Shown here: one piece after another, positions 1 through 8,293 of the stretch
How positions within the stretch are numbered: position 1 is the first letter of the stretch
How the letters are laid out: every line of letters begins with the position of its first letter
DNA from: an uncultured Acidimicrobiales bacterium
GTDB taxonomy: Bacteria > Actinomycetota > Acidimicrobiia > Acidimicrobiales > SHLQ01
Direction of reading: 5' to 3'
DNA: 64,000 nucleotides
Assembly: GCA_938023735.1 (NCBI GenBank)
Contig: CALJDK010000025.1
Span: 97,057 to 161,056 of the forward strand
Program-made: the position numbers and the translations under genes
Notes under the pieces: model-generated
What the model saw: the letters and a program-made list of their open reading frames with translations, nothing else
Databases searched by the model: none
Told to the model about the DNA's origin: nothing

Positions 1-1
1 T

Positions 2-130
2 GCCGGTGGCCGCAGCATGAAAGCCGCTGAGTTTCTTGCCGAACAGGGTCTGAGCACCATAAACGTGGCCGGTGGCACCAAGGCATGGGTTGCGTCGGGG
101 AAGCCGTTCTCGGCGGGCCCCGCCGAGTGA
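2..130 (+). CDS. Rhodanese-domain protein, C-terminal fragment (cut by window start)
   Basis: Reading frame 2 is open from the window edge to a TGA at 128-130. It encodes about 42 residues ending in GGTKAWVASGKPF followed by a short tail. The pattern GGRSMKAAEFL (helix after a catalytic loop) and then INVAGGTKAW is typical of the last third of a single rhodanese (sulfurtransferase) domain. The catalytic Cys loop would lie upstream of the window. The stop overlaps the next gene's GTG start (GTGA), so the two genes are probably co-transcribed. The family call rests on a short tail and is moderately sure. Confidence 0.6.
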   Translation, partial: AGGRSMKAAEFLAEQGLSTINVAGGTKAWVASGKPFSAGPAE

Positions 131-1314
131 GCTCAGCCGTCGATAGCTCATCGATTCCCATCGTCGAAACCGAGGATCATCTCGACGACGTTGTCGCAAG
201 GCTGCTCGAACACGACCGCTATGCCGTCGATACCGAGTTTCACCGCGAACGCACCTACTACCCAAAGGTTGCTTTGGTGCAGGTGCTTTGGCCCGGGGGC
301 GAACCCACCCTGATCGATCCGCTCGCGGTATCGCTACAGCCCCTTGCTGCCGTGCTCGAAGGACCAGGCGTTGCCGTGATGCATGCGGCACAACAGGACC
401 TTGAGGTTCTCGACCTGGCTACCAACACCATTCCCTCGGCGCTTTTCGATACGCAGATCGCCGCCGGATTTCTGGGCATGAGTTCGCCGTCGCTTTCGGC
501 GCTGCACGAGCGTTTTCTCGATAAGCGCCTCCCGAAAGGCGATCGCCTTACCGACTGGCTCGCTCGTCCGCTTACTCCCGGACAAACCACCTATGCCGCG
601 TCCGATGTGGCCGACCTGCTCACGGTTCACGACCTCATCACCACTGACCTTGAGTCCCGTGGCCGGCTCGACTGGGCCCATCAGGAGTGTGACAACTTCC
701 GTCTTCGGGGTCGCCCCTCGCGCGAACCTGCCGATGCGTGGCTCAAAATCAAAGATGTGCGACATCTCCGAGGTTCGAGCCTGGCGGTGGCCCAAGCCAT
801 CTCTGCCTGGCGCGAGCGCCGAGCGGCCGAGACCGACCAGCCGGTTCGTTTCGTCCTTCCCGACCTGGCCATCGTTGCCCTTGCGCAGAAGAAGCCGGCG
901 TCGGTACAGAAGCTCAAGTCGGTTCGTGGCCTCGATGATCGCCATCTCAAGGGCGGCGTCAAAGACATGCTGCTTCAGGTGATCGCCGACTCCAAGGGCA
1001 CCGAACCGGTGCTGCTGAAGGCGCCGGACCGGGCCAACTCGTTACGAGAAATGCGACCAGCCGTAACTCTGATCTCTGCATGGGTGAGCCAGTTGGCGAA
1101 GGAGCTTTCCATCGATCCGGCCTTGCTTGCGAGCCGCAACGACATCGAAGCGTTTGTGCGCGGCGACGAGGATGCTCGCTTAGCGTCTGGATGGCGCAAG
1201 GAGCTTGCTGGTGAGCCGATTGCCCGATTGATGGATGGCGGCGCCGCACTTGCGTTTAACGGCCGAGACGGCCTGGTGCTCGAAGCCAGAAGCCATCAAC
1301 CGGTCGAGCGCTAG
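127..1314 (+). CDS. rnd: Ribonuclease D (3'-5' exoribonuclease with HRDC domain)
   Basis: This 395-residue protein has a DEDD exonuclease domain followed by an HRDC domain, the usual RNase D plan. Exo I is VDTEFHRE (Asp35, Glu37). Exo II lies around HAAQQDLEVLD, and Exo III is YAASDVADLL with its Tyr and Asp. The HRDC region begins near DAWLKIKDVRHLRG and continues through LPDLAIVALAQKKP. RNase D trims 3' ends of structured RNAs such as tRNA precursors in the cytoplasm. I chose the GTG at 127, which overlaps the upstream stop as GTGA, over an ATG at 85 that would add 14 unconserved residues. Confidence 0.9.
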   Translation: MSSAVDSSSIPIVETEDHLDDVVARLLEHDRYAVDTEFHRERTYYPKVALVQVLWPGGEPTLIDPLAVSLQPLAAVLEGPGVAVMHAAQQDLEVLDLATNTIPSALFDTQIAAGFLGMSSPSLSALHERFLDKRLPKGDRLTDWLARPLTPGQTTYAASDVADLLTVHDLITTDLESRGRLDWAHQECDNFRLRGRPSREPADAWLKIKDVRHLRGSSLAVAQAISAWRERRAAETDQPVRFVLPDLAIVALAQKKPASVQKLKSVRGLDDRHLKGGVKDMLLQVIADSKGTEPVLLKAPDRANSLREMRPAVTLISAWVSQLAKELSIDPALLASRNDIEAFVRGDEDARLASGWRKELAGEPIARLMDGGAALAFNGRDGLVLEARSHQPVER

Positions 1315-1448
1315 AAGCCGGCGAACGGCTCGGCGAGTTTTCTGGGCCCACCGGGCGAATTTCGCGCTATCGCGCTCGGTCAGGGGCGGTAGAACGATGT
1401 ATAGTGTGGCCCTTGGATTAGATTTCGAAATACTTGGAGCGTTTCCCG

Positions 1449-1793
1449 ATGAAAAAGGGTCGCCACAGAAGATTTGAAGAGGCTCGGGCCCTCAAGCGGT
1501 CTGACAATGTAGATCTCGATGGGATCTTCGAAAGCCTTGACGACAACGGTTCTAGCGGTGTTTCCGACTGGGAAGATGTAGCCGATGAGTACTCGCAGTG
1601 GGCCGATGTGGCCGCCGAGTACGAGGCAAAACAGGCTTCCGACTCCGGCGCGGCTTCCGCCGATGACGGTGCTGCTGCCGCAAGCGATGACGGCGCAGAT
1701 GATGCCGACGATGCGGCAGACCCCGATGCTTCGGCCGCCGCAGCAGGCGAGCCAGCCGAATCGAGCGAACCCGACGTGGCCGAATCAGCCTGA
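1449..1793 (+). CDS. Small acidic Ala/Asp-rich hypothetical protein
   Basis: This 114-residue protein is not recognised. A basic N-terminus (KKGRHRRFEEARALKR) is followed by a hydrophilic region with DWEDVADEYSQWADV, then an Ala/Asp/Ser-rich low-complexity tail. There is no signal peptide, membrane span or metal motif. The ATG at 1449 has a TTGGAG ribosome site at 1434-1439. A TATAGT hexamer at 1400-1405 could be a -10 box about 45 bases upstream. The first copy of the 92-bp dispersed repeat begins 30 bases after its stop. Codon use resembles the neighbours, so it is probably a real gene. Confidence 0.6.
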   Translation: MKKGRHRRFEEARALKRSDNVDLDGIFESLDDNGSSGVSDWEDVADEYSQWADVAAEYEAKQASDSGAASADDGAAAASDDGADDADDAADPDASAAAAGEPAESSEPDVAESA

Positions 1794-1822
1794 TTCGGCA
1801 GGCGGCACCCGTTGTGCTGCCG

Positions 1823-1914
1823 GGGAATAGAGCGGATAGGTCCGATTCCGAGTTTGCAAACCGCTCTATTCCAGGGGCTGGCCCATTGGCCTCCGGCCAA
1901 TCCGCGCAGCCCCC
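1823..1914. repeat. 92-bp dispersed palindromic element, copy 1
   Basis: This copy matches 50488-50579 at 89 of 92 bases. Arm A is an 11-bp inverted repeat, GAATAGAGCGG (1825-1835) with CCGCTCTATTC (1861-1871), around a 25-base loop. Arm B has outer GGGGCTG (1874-1880) with CAGCCCC (1907-1913) and inner ATTGGCC (1885-1891) with GGCCAAT (1895-1901). The right half lies inside the minus-strand gene 1866-2606 and encodes its last 15 or so residues and stop. It encodes no transposase, and I saw no target-site duplication. It resembles a REP/MITE-like or Rickettsia-palindromic-element-like sequence. Confidence 0.9.
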
Positions 1915-2606
1915 GGGTGCCCAAGAAACGTCGCTACTCCGCGCCCATCCACATGTTGGGTGAATGCGTTGTAGACCTCTTCGCCGACGAGTTCGATTAT
2001 CTCGTCGCGCAGAGTTTCATACACCGGGTGTACCTCGACGAACGCCTGATGGTCTTCGGTGCACCACCAATGGAATTCTTTGCCGCCGTCGCCCCAGTCG
2101 GTACGGGTCCACTCGCGCAGCATCATGACGGTTACGCCGTTTTCGTCGACATGGCTCTCGAGACGAAGCGGAAGTTGCCAGCAGACGTCGGGCTTCCAGT
2201 CGAGTGGCCGCTCGCCGTTGCGCAGAGCGGCCCGATGTAGAGCGCAGCCTGCCCCACCCGCGAAGTCGGGGCGGTTAAGAAACACACAGCCGCTTTGGGT
2301 TTGCGCGGTGAGTCGGGCGCCGTCGGCATCGGTGGCGATGACTTCGGGGGCATCGATGAACTGCCAATCGTCGGCGGTTAGACGCGATGCATGGGCAAGG
2401 ACCCGGTCGTGGTCGTCGTCGTCACTGAAATGGGCGCCATGCGAACAGCAACCCTGTTCGAGGCCTGGTGTCGGCCGATCGAGCACCCCGCTGCAGCCGT
2501 TGCCGAAAATGCAGGTCCAGTTGCTGGTGAGAAACGTTGCGTCAAGCATCCAAAGGTCGCCGTCGGTGTCGCGAAACGACACCCATTCGTGCAGATCGTC
2601 CACCAA
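1866..2606 (-). CDS. Cysteine-cluster protein resembling YkgJ/DUF3109
   Basis: This protein of about 246 residues has many Cys in spaced motifs. They are CIFGNGC near residues 31-37, GCCSHGAHF near 52-60, a later CVFLN, GCALHRA and KPDVCWQLPL. The CALH...KP..C..PL series resembles the metal- or Fe-S-binding cysteine clusters of YkgJ/DUF3109 proteins. The function is unknown. The C-terminal 15 or so residues (about 231 to the end) are encoded by the minus strand of the 92-bp repeat and are unlikely to be ancestral. The start lies just inside the 3' end of the upstream 68-residue gene, so the two are probably one operon. Confidence 0.7.
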   Translation of the reverse strand: MVDDLHEWVSFRDTDGDLWMLDATFLTSNWTCIFGNGCSGVLDRPTPGLEQGCCSHGAHFSDDDDHDRVLAHASRLTADDWQFIDAPEVIATDADGARLTAQTQSGCVFLNRPDFAGGAGCALHRAALRNGERPLDWKPDVCWQLPLRLESHVDENGVTVMMLREWTRTDWGDGGKEFHWWCTEDHQAFVEVHPVYETLRDEIIELVGEEVYNAFTQHVDGRGVATFLGHPGAARIGRRPMGQPLE

Positions 2607-2609
2607 GAC

Positions 2610-2816
2610 CTACCAGTCGTCGCCTTGTTGCTGATCGGTCAGCAGATGCGCTGCTTTCTCGACAGCGCGTCGAGCCCGCGTGAGTCGTTTCTCGTCGATT
2701 GGCATCTCTTTGGCGCCATCCTCGATCGACGCGCGCAGTACCTCGATGGCCCGGTCGGCGAGCTCTTCGGCGATCGACTCAAGCCGTTCGCGAATATCGT
2801 CAAAGTCTCCACTCAT
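2610..2816 (-). CDS. Small helical hypothetical protein
   Basis: This 68-residue, charged, probably all-helical protein begins MSGDFDDIRERLESIAEEL and ends KAAHLLTDQQQGDDW. I do not recognise a family. It lies immediately upstream of the Cys-cluster gene on the same strand with almost no gap, which suggests co-expression. Regular Glu/Leu/Ala spacing is consistent with a short helical hairpin or coiled coil. It has no membrane segment. Confidence 0.6.
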   Translation of the reverse strand: MSGDFDDIRERLESIAEELADRAIEVLRASIEDGAKEMPIDEKRLTRARRAVEKAAHLLTDQQQGDDW

Positions 2817-2858
2817 GGAGTAGTTCTACCAGCGATAGCTGACAGGAAACTCAGCGGT

Positions 2859-3896
2859 TCAGGTTTGGTCGTTGATGTAGTCGATCATCTGGCGCAGGCG
2901 AGCGTGGCTCATTCGGTTGAACCGCATCGCGATGCGATGCAGATCGAGGCCGTCTTTGTCCTCGATCTCACTTGGCGTGATGTCGATACGTTCGATAACT
3001 CCGTCTTCGATGATGTCGCCGAACTCGGTATTGAGCGTGGCCAGTTCGTCGTCGGTGATGTCGCGAGTTAGCCGCAACACGAGCCGAGAACCAACGTACC
3101 GCGACGAATGGTAGGCCTTGTAGAACCGGCAGATCTCGTCGACCGCGGCGCCCACATCGTCGGTTAGGAACACCATGTCGAGATCGGATTCGCTGATGAG
3201 GTTTTGGCCGAGAAGCTCACGCACCACAAACTCTCGCCACGTATCCCAGTAGGTGTTGCCCGGCGGGTCGAGCAGCACAACCGGAGCCAGAAAGCTCTTG
3301 CCGGTCTGCATGAGGGTGAGCAGTTCGAAGGCTTCATCCATGGTGCCGAAACCGCCGGGGAGCAACGCATACCCGTGCGATTCCTTCATGAAGTTGAGCT
3401 TGCGGGTGAAGAAATAGCGGAAGTTGATGAGCTTGGGGTCGTCGGCGATGAACTCATTGGCGCTGGCCTCAAACGGCAGCTGAATGTTGATTCCAAAGCT
3501 GTTTTCGGTGCCTGCACCTTCAAGACCTGCGGCCATGATGCCGGGACCGGCGCCGGTCATGACCATCCAGTCGCGGGCGGCGATAGCTGCACCGAAATCG
3601 CGTGCACACAGGTACGACGGATCGTCGGGTTGTGTGCGGGCCGATCCGAAGATGGTGCACTTTTTTGCGTCGCGGTACGGCTCGAAAACGTGGAAGGCGT
3701 AGCGAAGTTCTTTGAGTGCGGCGTTTACCAACTTGAGGTCGCCGCGGCCTACACGTTCGCGACCCATCCTTATGGCCGACACGATGGTCTCGTAGATGAG
3801 CTCGTGATCTTCGGGTGCGCCGCTGAGGTCGACGAGTTCGGCGATAGCACGGTCGATGCCGGCGTCGCCGGTGCGGTAACGGGGGAGAGATTCCAT
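2859..3896 (-). CDS. LOG/TIGR00730-family Rossmann-fold protein
   Basis: This 345-residue protein carries the LOG (lonely-guy) nucleotide-hydrolase signature. It has FGSARTQPDDP near 85-95, the TGAGPGIMAAGLEGA dinucleotide-type loop, and the diagnostic PGGFGTMDEAFE with its catalytic Arg/Glu environment. LOG proteins release free bases from nucleoside monophosphates such as cytokinin nucleotides. Many bacterial members are mislabelled lysine decarboxylases. It is longer than the usual 190 to 260 residues, with about 80 extra N-terminal residues and a C-terminal domain of about 90. The substrate is therefore uncertain. Confidence 0.85.
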   Translation of the reverse strand: MESLPRYRTGDAGIDRAIAELVDLSGAPEDHELIYETIVSAIRMGRERVGRGDLKLVNAALKELRYAFHVFEPYRDAKKCTIFGSARTQPDDPSYLCARDFGAAIAARDWMVMTGAGPGIMAAGLEGAGTENSFGINIQLPFEASANEFIADDPKLINFRYFFTRKLNFMKESHGYALLPGGFGTMDEAFELLTLMQTGKSFLAPVVLLDPPGNTYWDTWREFVVRELLGQNLISESDLDMVFLTDDVGAAVDEICRFYKAYHSSRYVGSRLVLRLTRDITDDELATLNTEFGDIIEDGVIERIDITPSEIEDKDGLDLHRIAMRFNRMSHARLRQMIDYINDQT

Positions 3897-3964
3897 CCGC
3901 TGATTCTACGGGTGGAACGTCGGTGTCGTACGTCGCAATCTCGCGTCGCTGAATTGCGGCGGAT

Positions 3965-6373
3965 CTAGGAGAGGCCGGCTACCGGAATGCGGGTTCGCGG
4001 CGCCACAACATCGAGCTTGATGGGCTCTTCGATGTGGTTGTACAGCGTTCCCCGCTGCACGAGGGTGCGGCCCAGCGGTTCGACCAGTTTGCGGAAATCG
4101 TCGCCGTCGACTTCCTGGCCGTGCTCGGCGCCGGCGGCCCGCGAGATGTTTTCGTTGATAAGGGTTCCGCCCAGGTCGTTCACGCCGGCCTGAAGGAGCT
4201 GTCGAATGGTGGAGAATCCGCCCTTCACCCACGACCCCTGAATGTTGTCGATAAGTCCGTGGTAGGAGATGCGGGCAACCGCGTGCATGAGCATCATTTC
4301 GCGGAAGGTCGGACCACGCCGTGCTTTGCGCTGCAGGTAGATCGGCGATGCCATATGCACAAAGGGCAGGCCGACAAATTCGGTGAAGCCGCCGGTCTCT
4401 TTCTGGAGATCTCGGGTGCGCACGATGTGGGTGGCCCAATGGTCGGTCTGTTCGACCGAACCAAACATGATGGTGATGTTTGACCGAAGACCAACACCAT
4501 GGGCGATGCGGTGGGCTTCGAGCCACTCGTCGCTATCGATCTTGTCGGGGCACAGAATGTGCCGGATGTCGTCGTCGAGAATCTCGGCGGCGGTGCCGGG
4601 AAGCGAACGCAGGCCCGCTTCCATCATGCGCTCGAGGTAACTGCCCAATGGTTCGTCGAGGCGCTTTGCCCCTTCGGTGACCTCGAGGGCGGTAAAGCCG
4701 TGCACATGCATGTCGGGTACGGCGTTTTTCACGGCTTGGGTGACGTCGATGTAGTAGTCGCCGTCGAAGTCGGGGTGAATGCCGCCTTGCAGGCATACCT
4801 CGGTGGCCCCCATCTCGGCGGCTTCACGTGCCCGGTCGGCAATGTCGTCGATGGTGAGCAGGTACGGCGTGCCGCGAAGGTTCAGGCTCATGGGGCCCTT
4901 CGAGAACCCACAGAAACGGCACTTGAATGTGCAGACGTTGGTGTAGTTGATGTTGCGGTTGGAGACCCAGGTGACCACGTCGCCCACGGCCTCGGCCCGA
5001 AGTTGGTCGGCAACCTCGGCCACGGCGTTTACCTCGGAGCCGCGGGCCGAGAACAAGGTAACGATCTCGCTGTGACCGACCTCTTCGCCGTTGGCGACAC
5101 CTTGGAGAACCTCGCCAATAGCGCCGCCAGCGCTCGCGCGGCCGGCTGAGGGTATGAGGACAGGCGGCTCGTTATTGGAACCCGAGTACCACTGGGTCGA
5201 CTCTTCGCCGATGACCAGCACGTCGGCGCCGTCGTTGGCTTTGGCGTTCTCCATGGTCTTTTCTGGCAGAAGAGAACCTGGGTCGTCGCGGCCAAGACCC
5301 TCGGCGTCGGAGCGATCCATGACTGGGTGTACCAGGTTTGGGTCGAGCCAGCGCTCGGAGGCCAGAGCGTATTCGGGGTAGATGGTGAGACGAGGGGCCA
5401 GGACCTTGCCGTGGGCTTCGGTAACTTCGCCCAGACGATCGAGATCGGGCCAGGGTCGTTCGGGGTTTACGTGGTCGGCGGTAACCGGCGACACGCCGCC
5501 CCAATCGTCGATCCCAGCGTCGAGAAGGTCCCCGAAATCGTCGGACAGGTTGGGCGGCGCCTGCAGGTGTATCTCGGCCGGAAGGATGATGCGGGCCAGA
5601 GCGATCGCTTCGAGGTAGTCCTCGCGAGGGCACGGAGGATGTTTGTGCATGCCGGTGCCGGCTTTGGGCAGAAAGTTCTGCACGATGACTTCTTGCACGT
5701 GGCCGTGACGGCGGTGCGAATCGGCGATGGCTTGCAGCGCGTCGATGCGATCCTGACGCGACTCGCCAATACCTGCCAAGATGCCGGTGGTGTAGGCAAT
5801 CTGCAGCTCGCCGGCAGCTTCGAGGGTGGCCAGCCGGCGCTCGGGGGTTTTGTCGGGGGCGCCGCGGTGCGCGTCGAGATCGGGGTTCAACGACTCGATC
5901 ATCATGCCCTGCGACGGCGAGTACGGTCGCAGCTTGGCGAGTTCGTCGGCGGTGAGCGCACCAGCGTTGGCGTGGGGGAGTAGACCGGTTTCCTCCAGAA
6001 CGAGCTTTGCCATCGCAGCCAGGTAATCGATCGTTGATTCGTAACCGTGCTCGGCCAGCCACTCGGCCGCGGCCGGGTACCGAAGCTCTGGGCGTTCACC
6101 CAACGTGAACAAGGCTTCGTGGCACCCAACCTGGGCCCCTGCCTTGGCGATTTCGAGCACCTGGTCAGGCGAGAGGTACACGTTGTCGAGCCGCGCCGGC
6201 GGCTGGGCAAAGGTGCAGTAGCCACACTTGTCCTGGCACAGCATGGTGAGGGGGATAAACACCTTGGGTGAATACGTAACCCGGGTGCCGTACTGGCGAT
6301 CGCGGATGGTGCCGGCCTCGGCCATGAGTTCGGCGAGTGGAACTCCCGGAGCGGTGATGTCGGTAATGGTCAT
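3965..6373 (-). CDS. fbiC: Bifunctional FO synthase CofGH (FbiC), coenzyme F420 biosynthesis
   Basis: This 802-residue fusion of two radical-SAM enzymes makes Fo, the deazaflavin core of F420, from tyrosine and the flavin precursor 5-amino-6-ribitylaminouracil. The N-terminal half (CofG-like) has CQDKCGYC near residues 45-52. The C-terminal half (CofH-like) has CTFKCRFCGF in the middle of the protein. Both are CX3CX2C sites for [4Fe-4S] clusters. The ATG at 6373 overlaps the stop of the upstream HxlR gene as ATGA, so translation is probably coupled. A longer open frame upstream is rejected because its 108 residues are low-complexity shadow of the regulator. Actinobacterial FbiC is normally this fusion. 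Confidence 0.95.
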   Translation of the reverse strand: MTITDITAPGVPLAELMAEAGTIRDRQYGTRVTYSPKVFIPLTMLCQDKCGYCTFAQPPARLDNVYLSPDQVLEIAKAGAQVGCHEALFTLGERPELRYPAAAEWLAEHGYESTIDYLAAMAKLVLEETGLLPHANAGALTADELAKLRPYSPSQGMMIESLNPDLDAHRGAPDKTPERRLATLEAAGELQIAYTTGILAGIGESRQDRIDALQAIADSHRRHGHVQEVIVQNFLPKAGTGMHKHPPCPREDYLEAIALARIILPAEIHLQAPPNLSDDFGDLLDAGIDDWGGVSPVTADHVNPERPWPDLDRLGEVTEAHGKVLAPRLTIYPEYALASERWLDPNLVHPVMDRSDAEGLGRDDPGSLLPEKTMENAKANDGADVLVIGEESTQWYSGSNNEPPVLIPSAGRASAGGAIGEVLQGVANGEEVGHSEIVTLFSARGSEVNAVAEVADQLRAEAVGDVVTWVSNRNINYTNVCTFKCRFCGFSKGPMSLNLRGTPYLLTIDDIADRAREAAEMGATEVCLQGGIHPDFDGDYYIDVTQAVKNAVPDMHVHGFTALEVTEGAKRLDEPLGSYLERMMEAGLRSLPGTAAEILDDDIRHILCPDKIDSDEWLEAHRIAHGVGLRSNITIMFGSVEQTDHWATHIVRTRDLQKETGGFTEFVGLPFVHMASPIYLQRKARRGPTFREMMLMHAVARISYHGLIDNIQGSWVKGGFSTIRQLLQAGVNDLGGTLINENISRAAGAEHGQEVDGDDFRKLVEPLGRTLVQRGTLYNHIEEPIKLDVVAPRTRIPVAGLS

Positions 6374-6876
6374 GATTCCCCCGGTACGACTGCTGCCGTA
6401 CTTTGAATGTGTTCGGGCTTGATTTCGAGCGCGCAGCTTGGGCAGTGCACGCTGTGGATAATTGGTGTTCCGCAGGCGTCGTGCACGAGCACGTTGTCGC
6501 GGTGGCCGTCGGTGCGCCACTCTTCGCCCCAATGCATCAGGGCGATTAGCACCGGCGAGAGCGATCGACCCTTTTCGGTGAGGTGGTACTCGAACCGAAC
6601 CGGGCGTTCCTGGTACTGCACCTTCTCGGCGACGCCGTTGTCGACCAGGCGGCCGAGTCGGTCCGAGAGCAGGTTCTTGGCGATGCCCAGATCGCACTGG
6701 ATTTCGCTGAACCGAAACTTGCCACGAAATAGGGCTCGTAGGATCAGCAGCGTCCAGCGGTCGCCAACAACATCGAGCGTGAGCTGAATGCTCGACGTCT
6801 CGGGTTCAGTGTTGACCGACGGTGGAGTGGATTCCGGAGTGGCTGCTGAAGTTGGCGGTGGAGATGCCATCACCAC
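6370..6876 (-). CDS. HxlR-family winged-helix transcriptional regulator
   Basis: This protein of about 168 residues contains an HxlR/DUF24 domain at roughly 28-120. It includes DVVGDRWTLLILRALF, FSEIQCDLGIAKNLLSDRL and the wing YHLTEKGRSLSPVL. Beyond the domain, a tail with CGT..., HCPSC resembles a small zinc knuckle. The start is a GTG at 6876 or the ATG at 6870. It ends in an ATGA overlap with CofGH, which suggests it controls Fo synthesis. Twin GCAACCGA repeats lie upstream and could be its operator. HxlR members often sense redox or electrophiles through Cys, but that role is not shown here. Confidence 0.85.
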   Translation of the reverse strand: MVMASPPPTSAATPESTPPSVNTEPETSSIQLTLDVVGDRWTLLILRALFRGKFRFSEIQCDLGIAKNLLSDRLGRLVDNGVAEKVQYQERPVRFEYHLTEKGRSLSPVLIALMHWGEEWRTDGHRDNVLVHDACGTPIIHSVHCPSCALEIKPEHIQSTAAVVPGES

Positions 6877-6904
6877 GGACTGTAGACCGAGTGGGTATCG
6901 ATTT

Positions 6905-6938
6905 GCAACCGACTAGGTAGTTTTTCGCAACCGAGTAG
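6905..6938 (-). promoter_or_regulatory. Direct repeat upstream of HxlR-CofGH, possible operator
   Basis: GCAACCGA occurs at 6905-6912 and again at 6927-6934. The copies are 22 bases apart (about two helical turns), and each is followed by a TAG-containing word. GACTA and TAGTC also form an imperfect inverted repeat across the same stretch. The site lies 30 to 60 bases upstream of the HxlR start, where autoregulation would act. Function is inferred from position and repetition only. Confidence 0.4.
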
Positions 6939-6960
6939 TCGGAATCCCACAAAACGGCCG

Positions 6961-7020
6961 AAAAACAGCGAACCCGTATCGTATCTGCGGGCCGTGACCC
7001 CCGAATACGGTACGGGTTCG
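6961..7020 (-). terminator. Rho-independent terminator after transaldolase
   Basis: CGAACCCGTA (6969-6978) pairs with TACGGGTTCG (7011-7020). After one mismatch, CGTAT (6980-6984) pairs with ATACG (7005-7009). On the minus strand this long stem is followed by a run of five T (6965-6961). It lies about 40 bases past the transaldolase stop and before the HxlR promoter region, so it separates the two transcription units. Confidence 0.75.
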
Positions 7021-7060
7021 GATTGTTTGGCGGAGTTGGCGGGGTTCGCTCTGGCGGTAC

Positions 7061-8155
7061 TTAGAGCGTGGTGGCCTTTTCGGTGAGGGTGGCGAGGAGG
7101 TCGTCGAAGCTTTTGACGAACGAGTCGACGCCCTGGTCGAGGAGCACGTTGGTGACATCGGTGAGGTCGACACCTACATCGGCAAGTGCGGCGATGGTTG
7201 CTTTGGCGTCGTCGAGGTCGGCATCGATGGTACGGGCCACGGTGCCGCCCTCAAGGAACGCTGCGATGGTCTTGTCGGGAAGGGTGTTGACCGAGTCGGG
7301 GCCGATGAGCGTGTCGACGTAGAGCGTGTCGGGGTACGAGGGGTCCTTGGTGGAGGTCGATGCCCACAGCACCCGCTGCTTGCGAGCCCCCTTGGCCTCG
7401 AGGGCCTCCCAGCGAGGACCGCTGAACGTGGTGAGAAAGGCCTGATAGGCAAGCTTCGCGTTGGCGATGGCCACCTTGCCTTTCAGGGCGAGTGCCTCGG
7501 GTGTGCCGATGGCATCGAGACGGTTGTTGACCTCGACATCGATGCGGCTGATGAAGAACGATGCCACCGAGGAAACGTCGGAGATATCGCCGCCGTCGGC
7601 TACCCGCTTTTCGAGCCCGTCGATGTAGGCATCCATGACCGCCTGGTATTTATCGATGGCAAAAAGCAGGGTGACGTTGATGCTACGACCTTCGGCGATC
7701 ATTTGGCCGATGACCGGCGTGCCCTCGTCGGTGGCGGGGATCTTCACGTACAGGTTGGGTTCGGCGATCTGGTCGTCGAGTTGGCGGGCCGCTGCTGCAG
7801 TTCCTTCGCCATCGCGAGCCAATGACGGATCGACCTCGACCGATACATAGCCGTCGAGGCCGTTGGTCTCGTCGTACACCGGACGCATGACGGCCAGCGC
7901 GTTCTCGATATCGGTGGTCACGAGGCCCCAGTAGCTTTCCTCGATGGACTTGCCCTCGGCCAGCAACGCCGCAAACTGTTCGGTGTAGTCGTCGCTTCCG
8001 CTGATGGCCTTCTGGAAGATCGACGGATTCGAGGTAATGCCTCGAACACCTTTCTCAAGCCAGGTGGTGAGCTCGCCGTTCTCGATCCAGTCGCGACGGA
8101 GGTTGTCGAGCCAGGGGCTCTGGCCAGCGTCGTTAAGGTCGTGAAGTAGCGTCAT
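7061..8155 (-). CDS. tal: Transaldolase
   Basis: This 364-residue protein has the length of the actinobacterial transaldolase type. Diagnostic segments are GVRGITSNPSIFQKAI near the N-terminus, EVDPSLARD, NLYVKIPAT with the Schiff-base Lys region, and RVLWASTSTKDPSYPD. The enzyme transfers dihydroxyacetone units between sedoheptulose 7-phosphate and glyceraldehyde 3-phosphate in the non-oxidative pentose phosphate pathway. The ATG at 8155 has an AAGGAG ribosome site at 8165-8170, which excludes a longer start. It lies 138 bases downstream of transketolase on the same strand, the expected pathway partner. Confidence 0.95.
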   Translation of the reverse strand: MTLLHDLNDAGQSPWLDNLRRDWIENGELTTWLEKGVRGITSNPSIFQKAISGSDDYTEQFAALLAEGKSIEESYWGLVTTDIENALAVMRPVYDETNGLDGYVSVEVDPSLARDGEGTAAAARQLDDQIAEPNLYVKIPATDEGTPVIGQMIAEGRSINVTLLFAIDKYQAVMDAYIDGLEKRVADGGDISDVSSVASFFISRIDVEVNNRLDAIGTPEALALKGKVAIANAKLAYQAFLTTFSGPRWEALEAKGARKQRVLWASTSTKDPSYPDTLYVDTLIGPDSVNTLPDKTIAAFLEGGTVARTIDADLDDAKATIAALADVGVDLTDVTNVLLDQGVDSFVKSFDDLLATLTEKATTL

Positions 8156-8293
8156 AAGTTGGGGCTCCTTGGGGCGTGAAGCCATGCGTGGGCTTCGAGG
8201 TGAGTTCGATCGTGTACGAGCGAACCCCGTCAAGGGTAGCGGGCATTCCCCATCGCGCTTGTGAGCCTTGCTGTTGCGTGGATGAGCCGAGTA

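Noticed and set aside
4499-5149. Plus-strand open frame antisense to CofGH
   Set aside because: Gly/Val-rich composition without motifs is typical of a shadow of the real gene.
6374-6697. 108-residue N-terminal extension of CofGH
   Set aside because: The residues are Arg/Pro-rich shadow of the HxlR gene in another frame; the conserved ATG at 6373 overlaps the HxlR stop.
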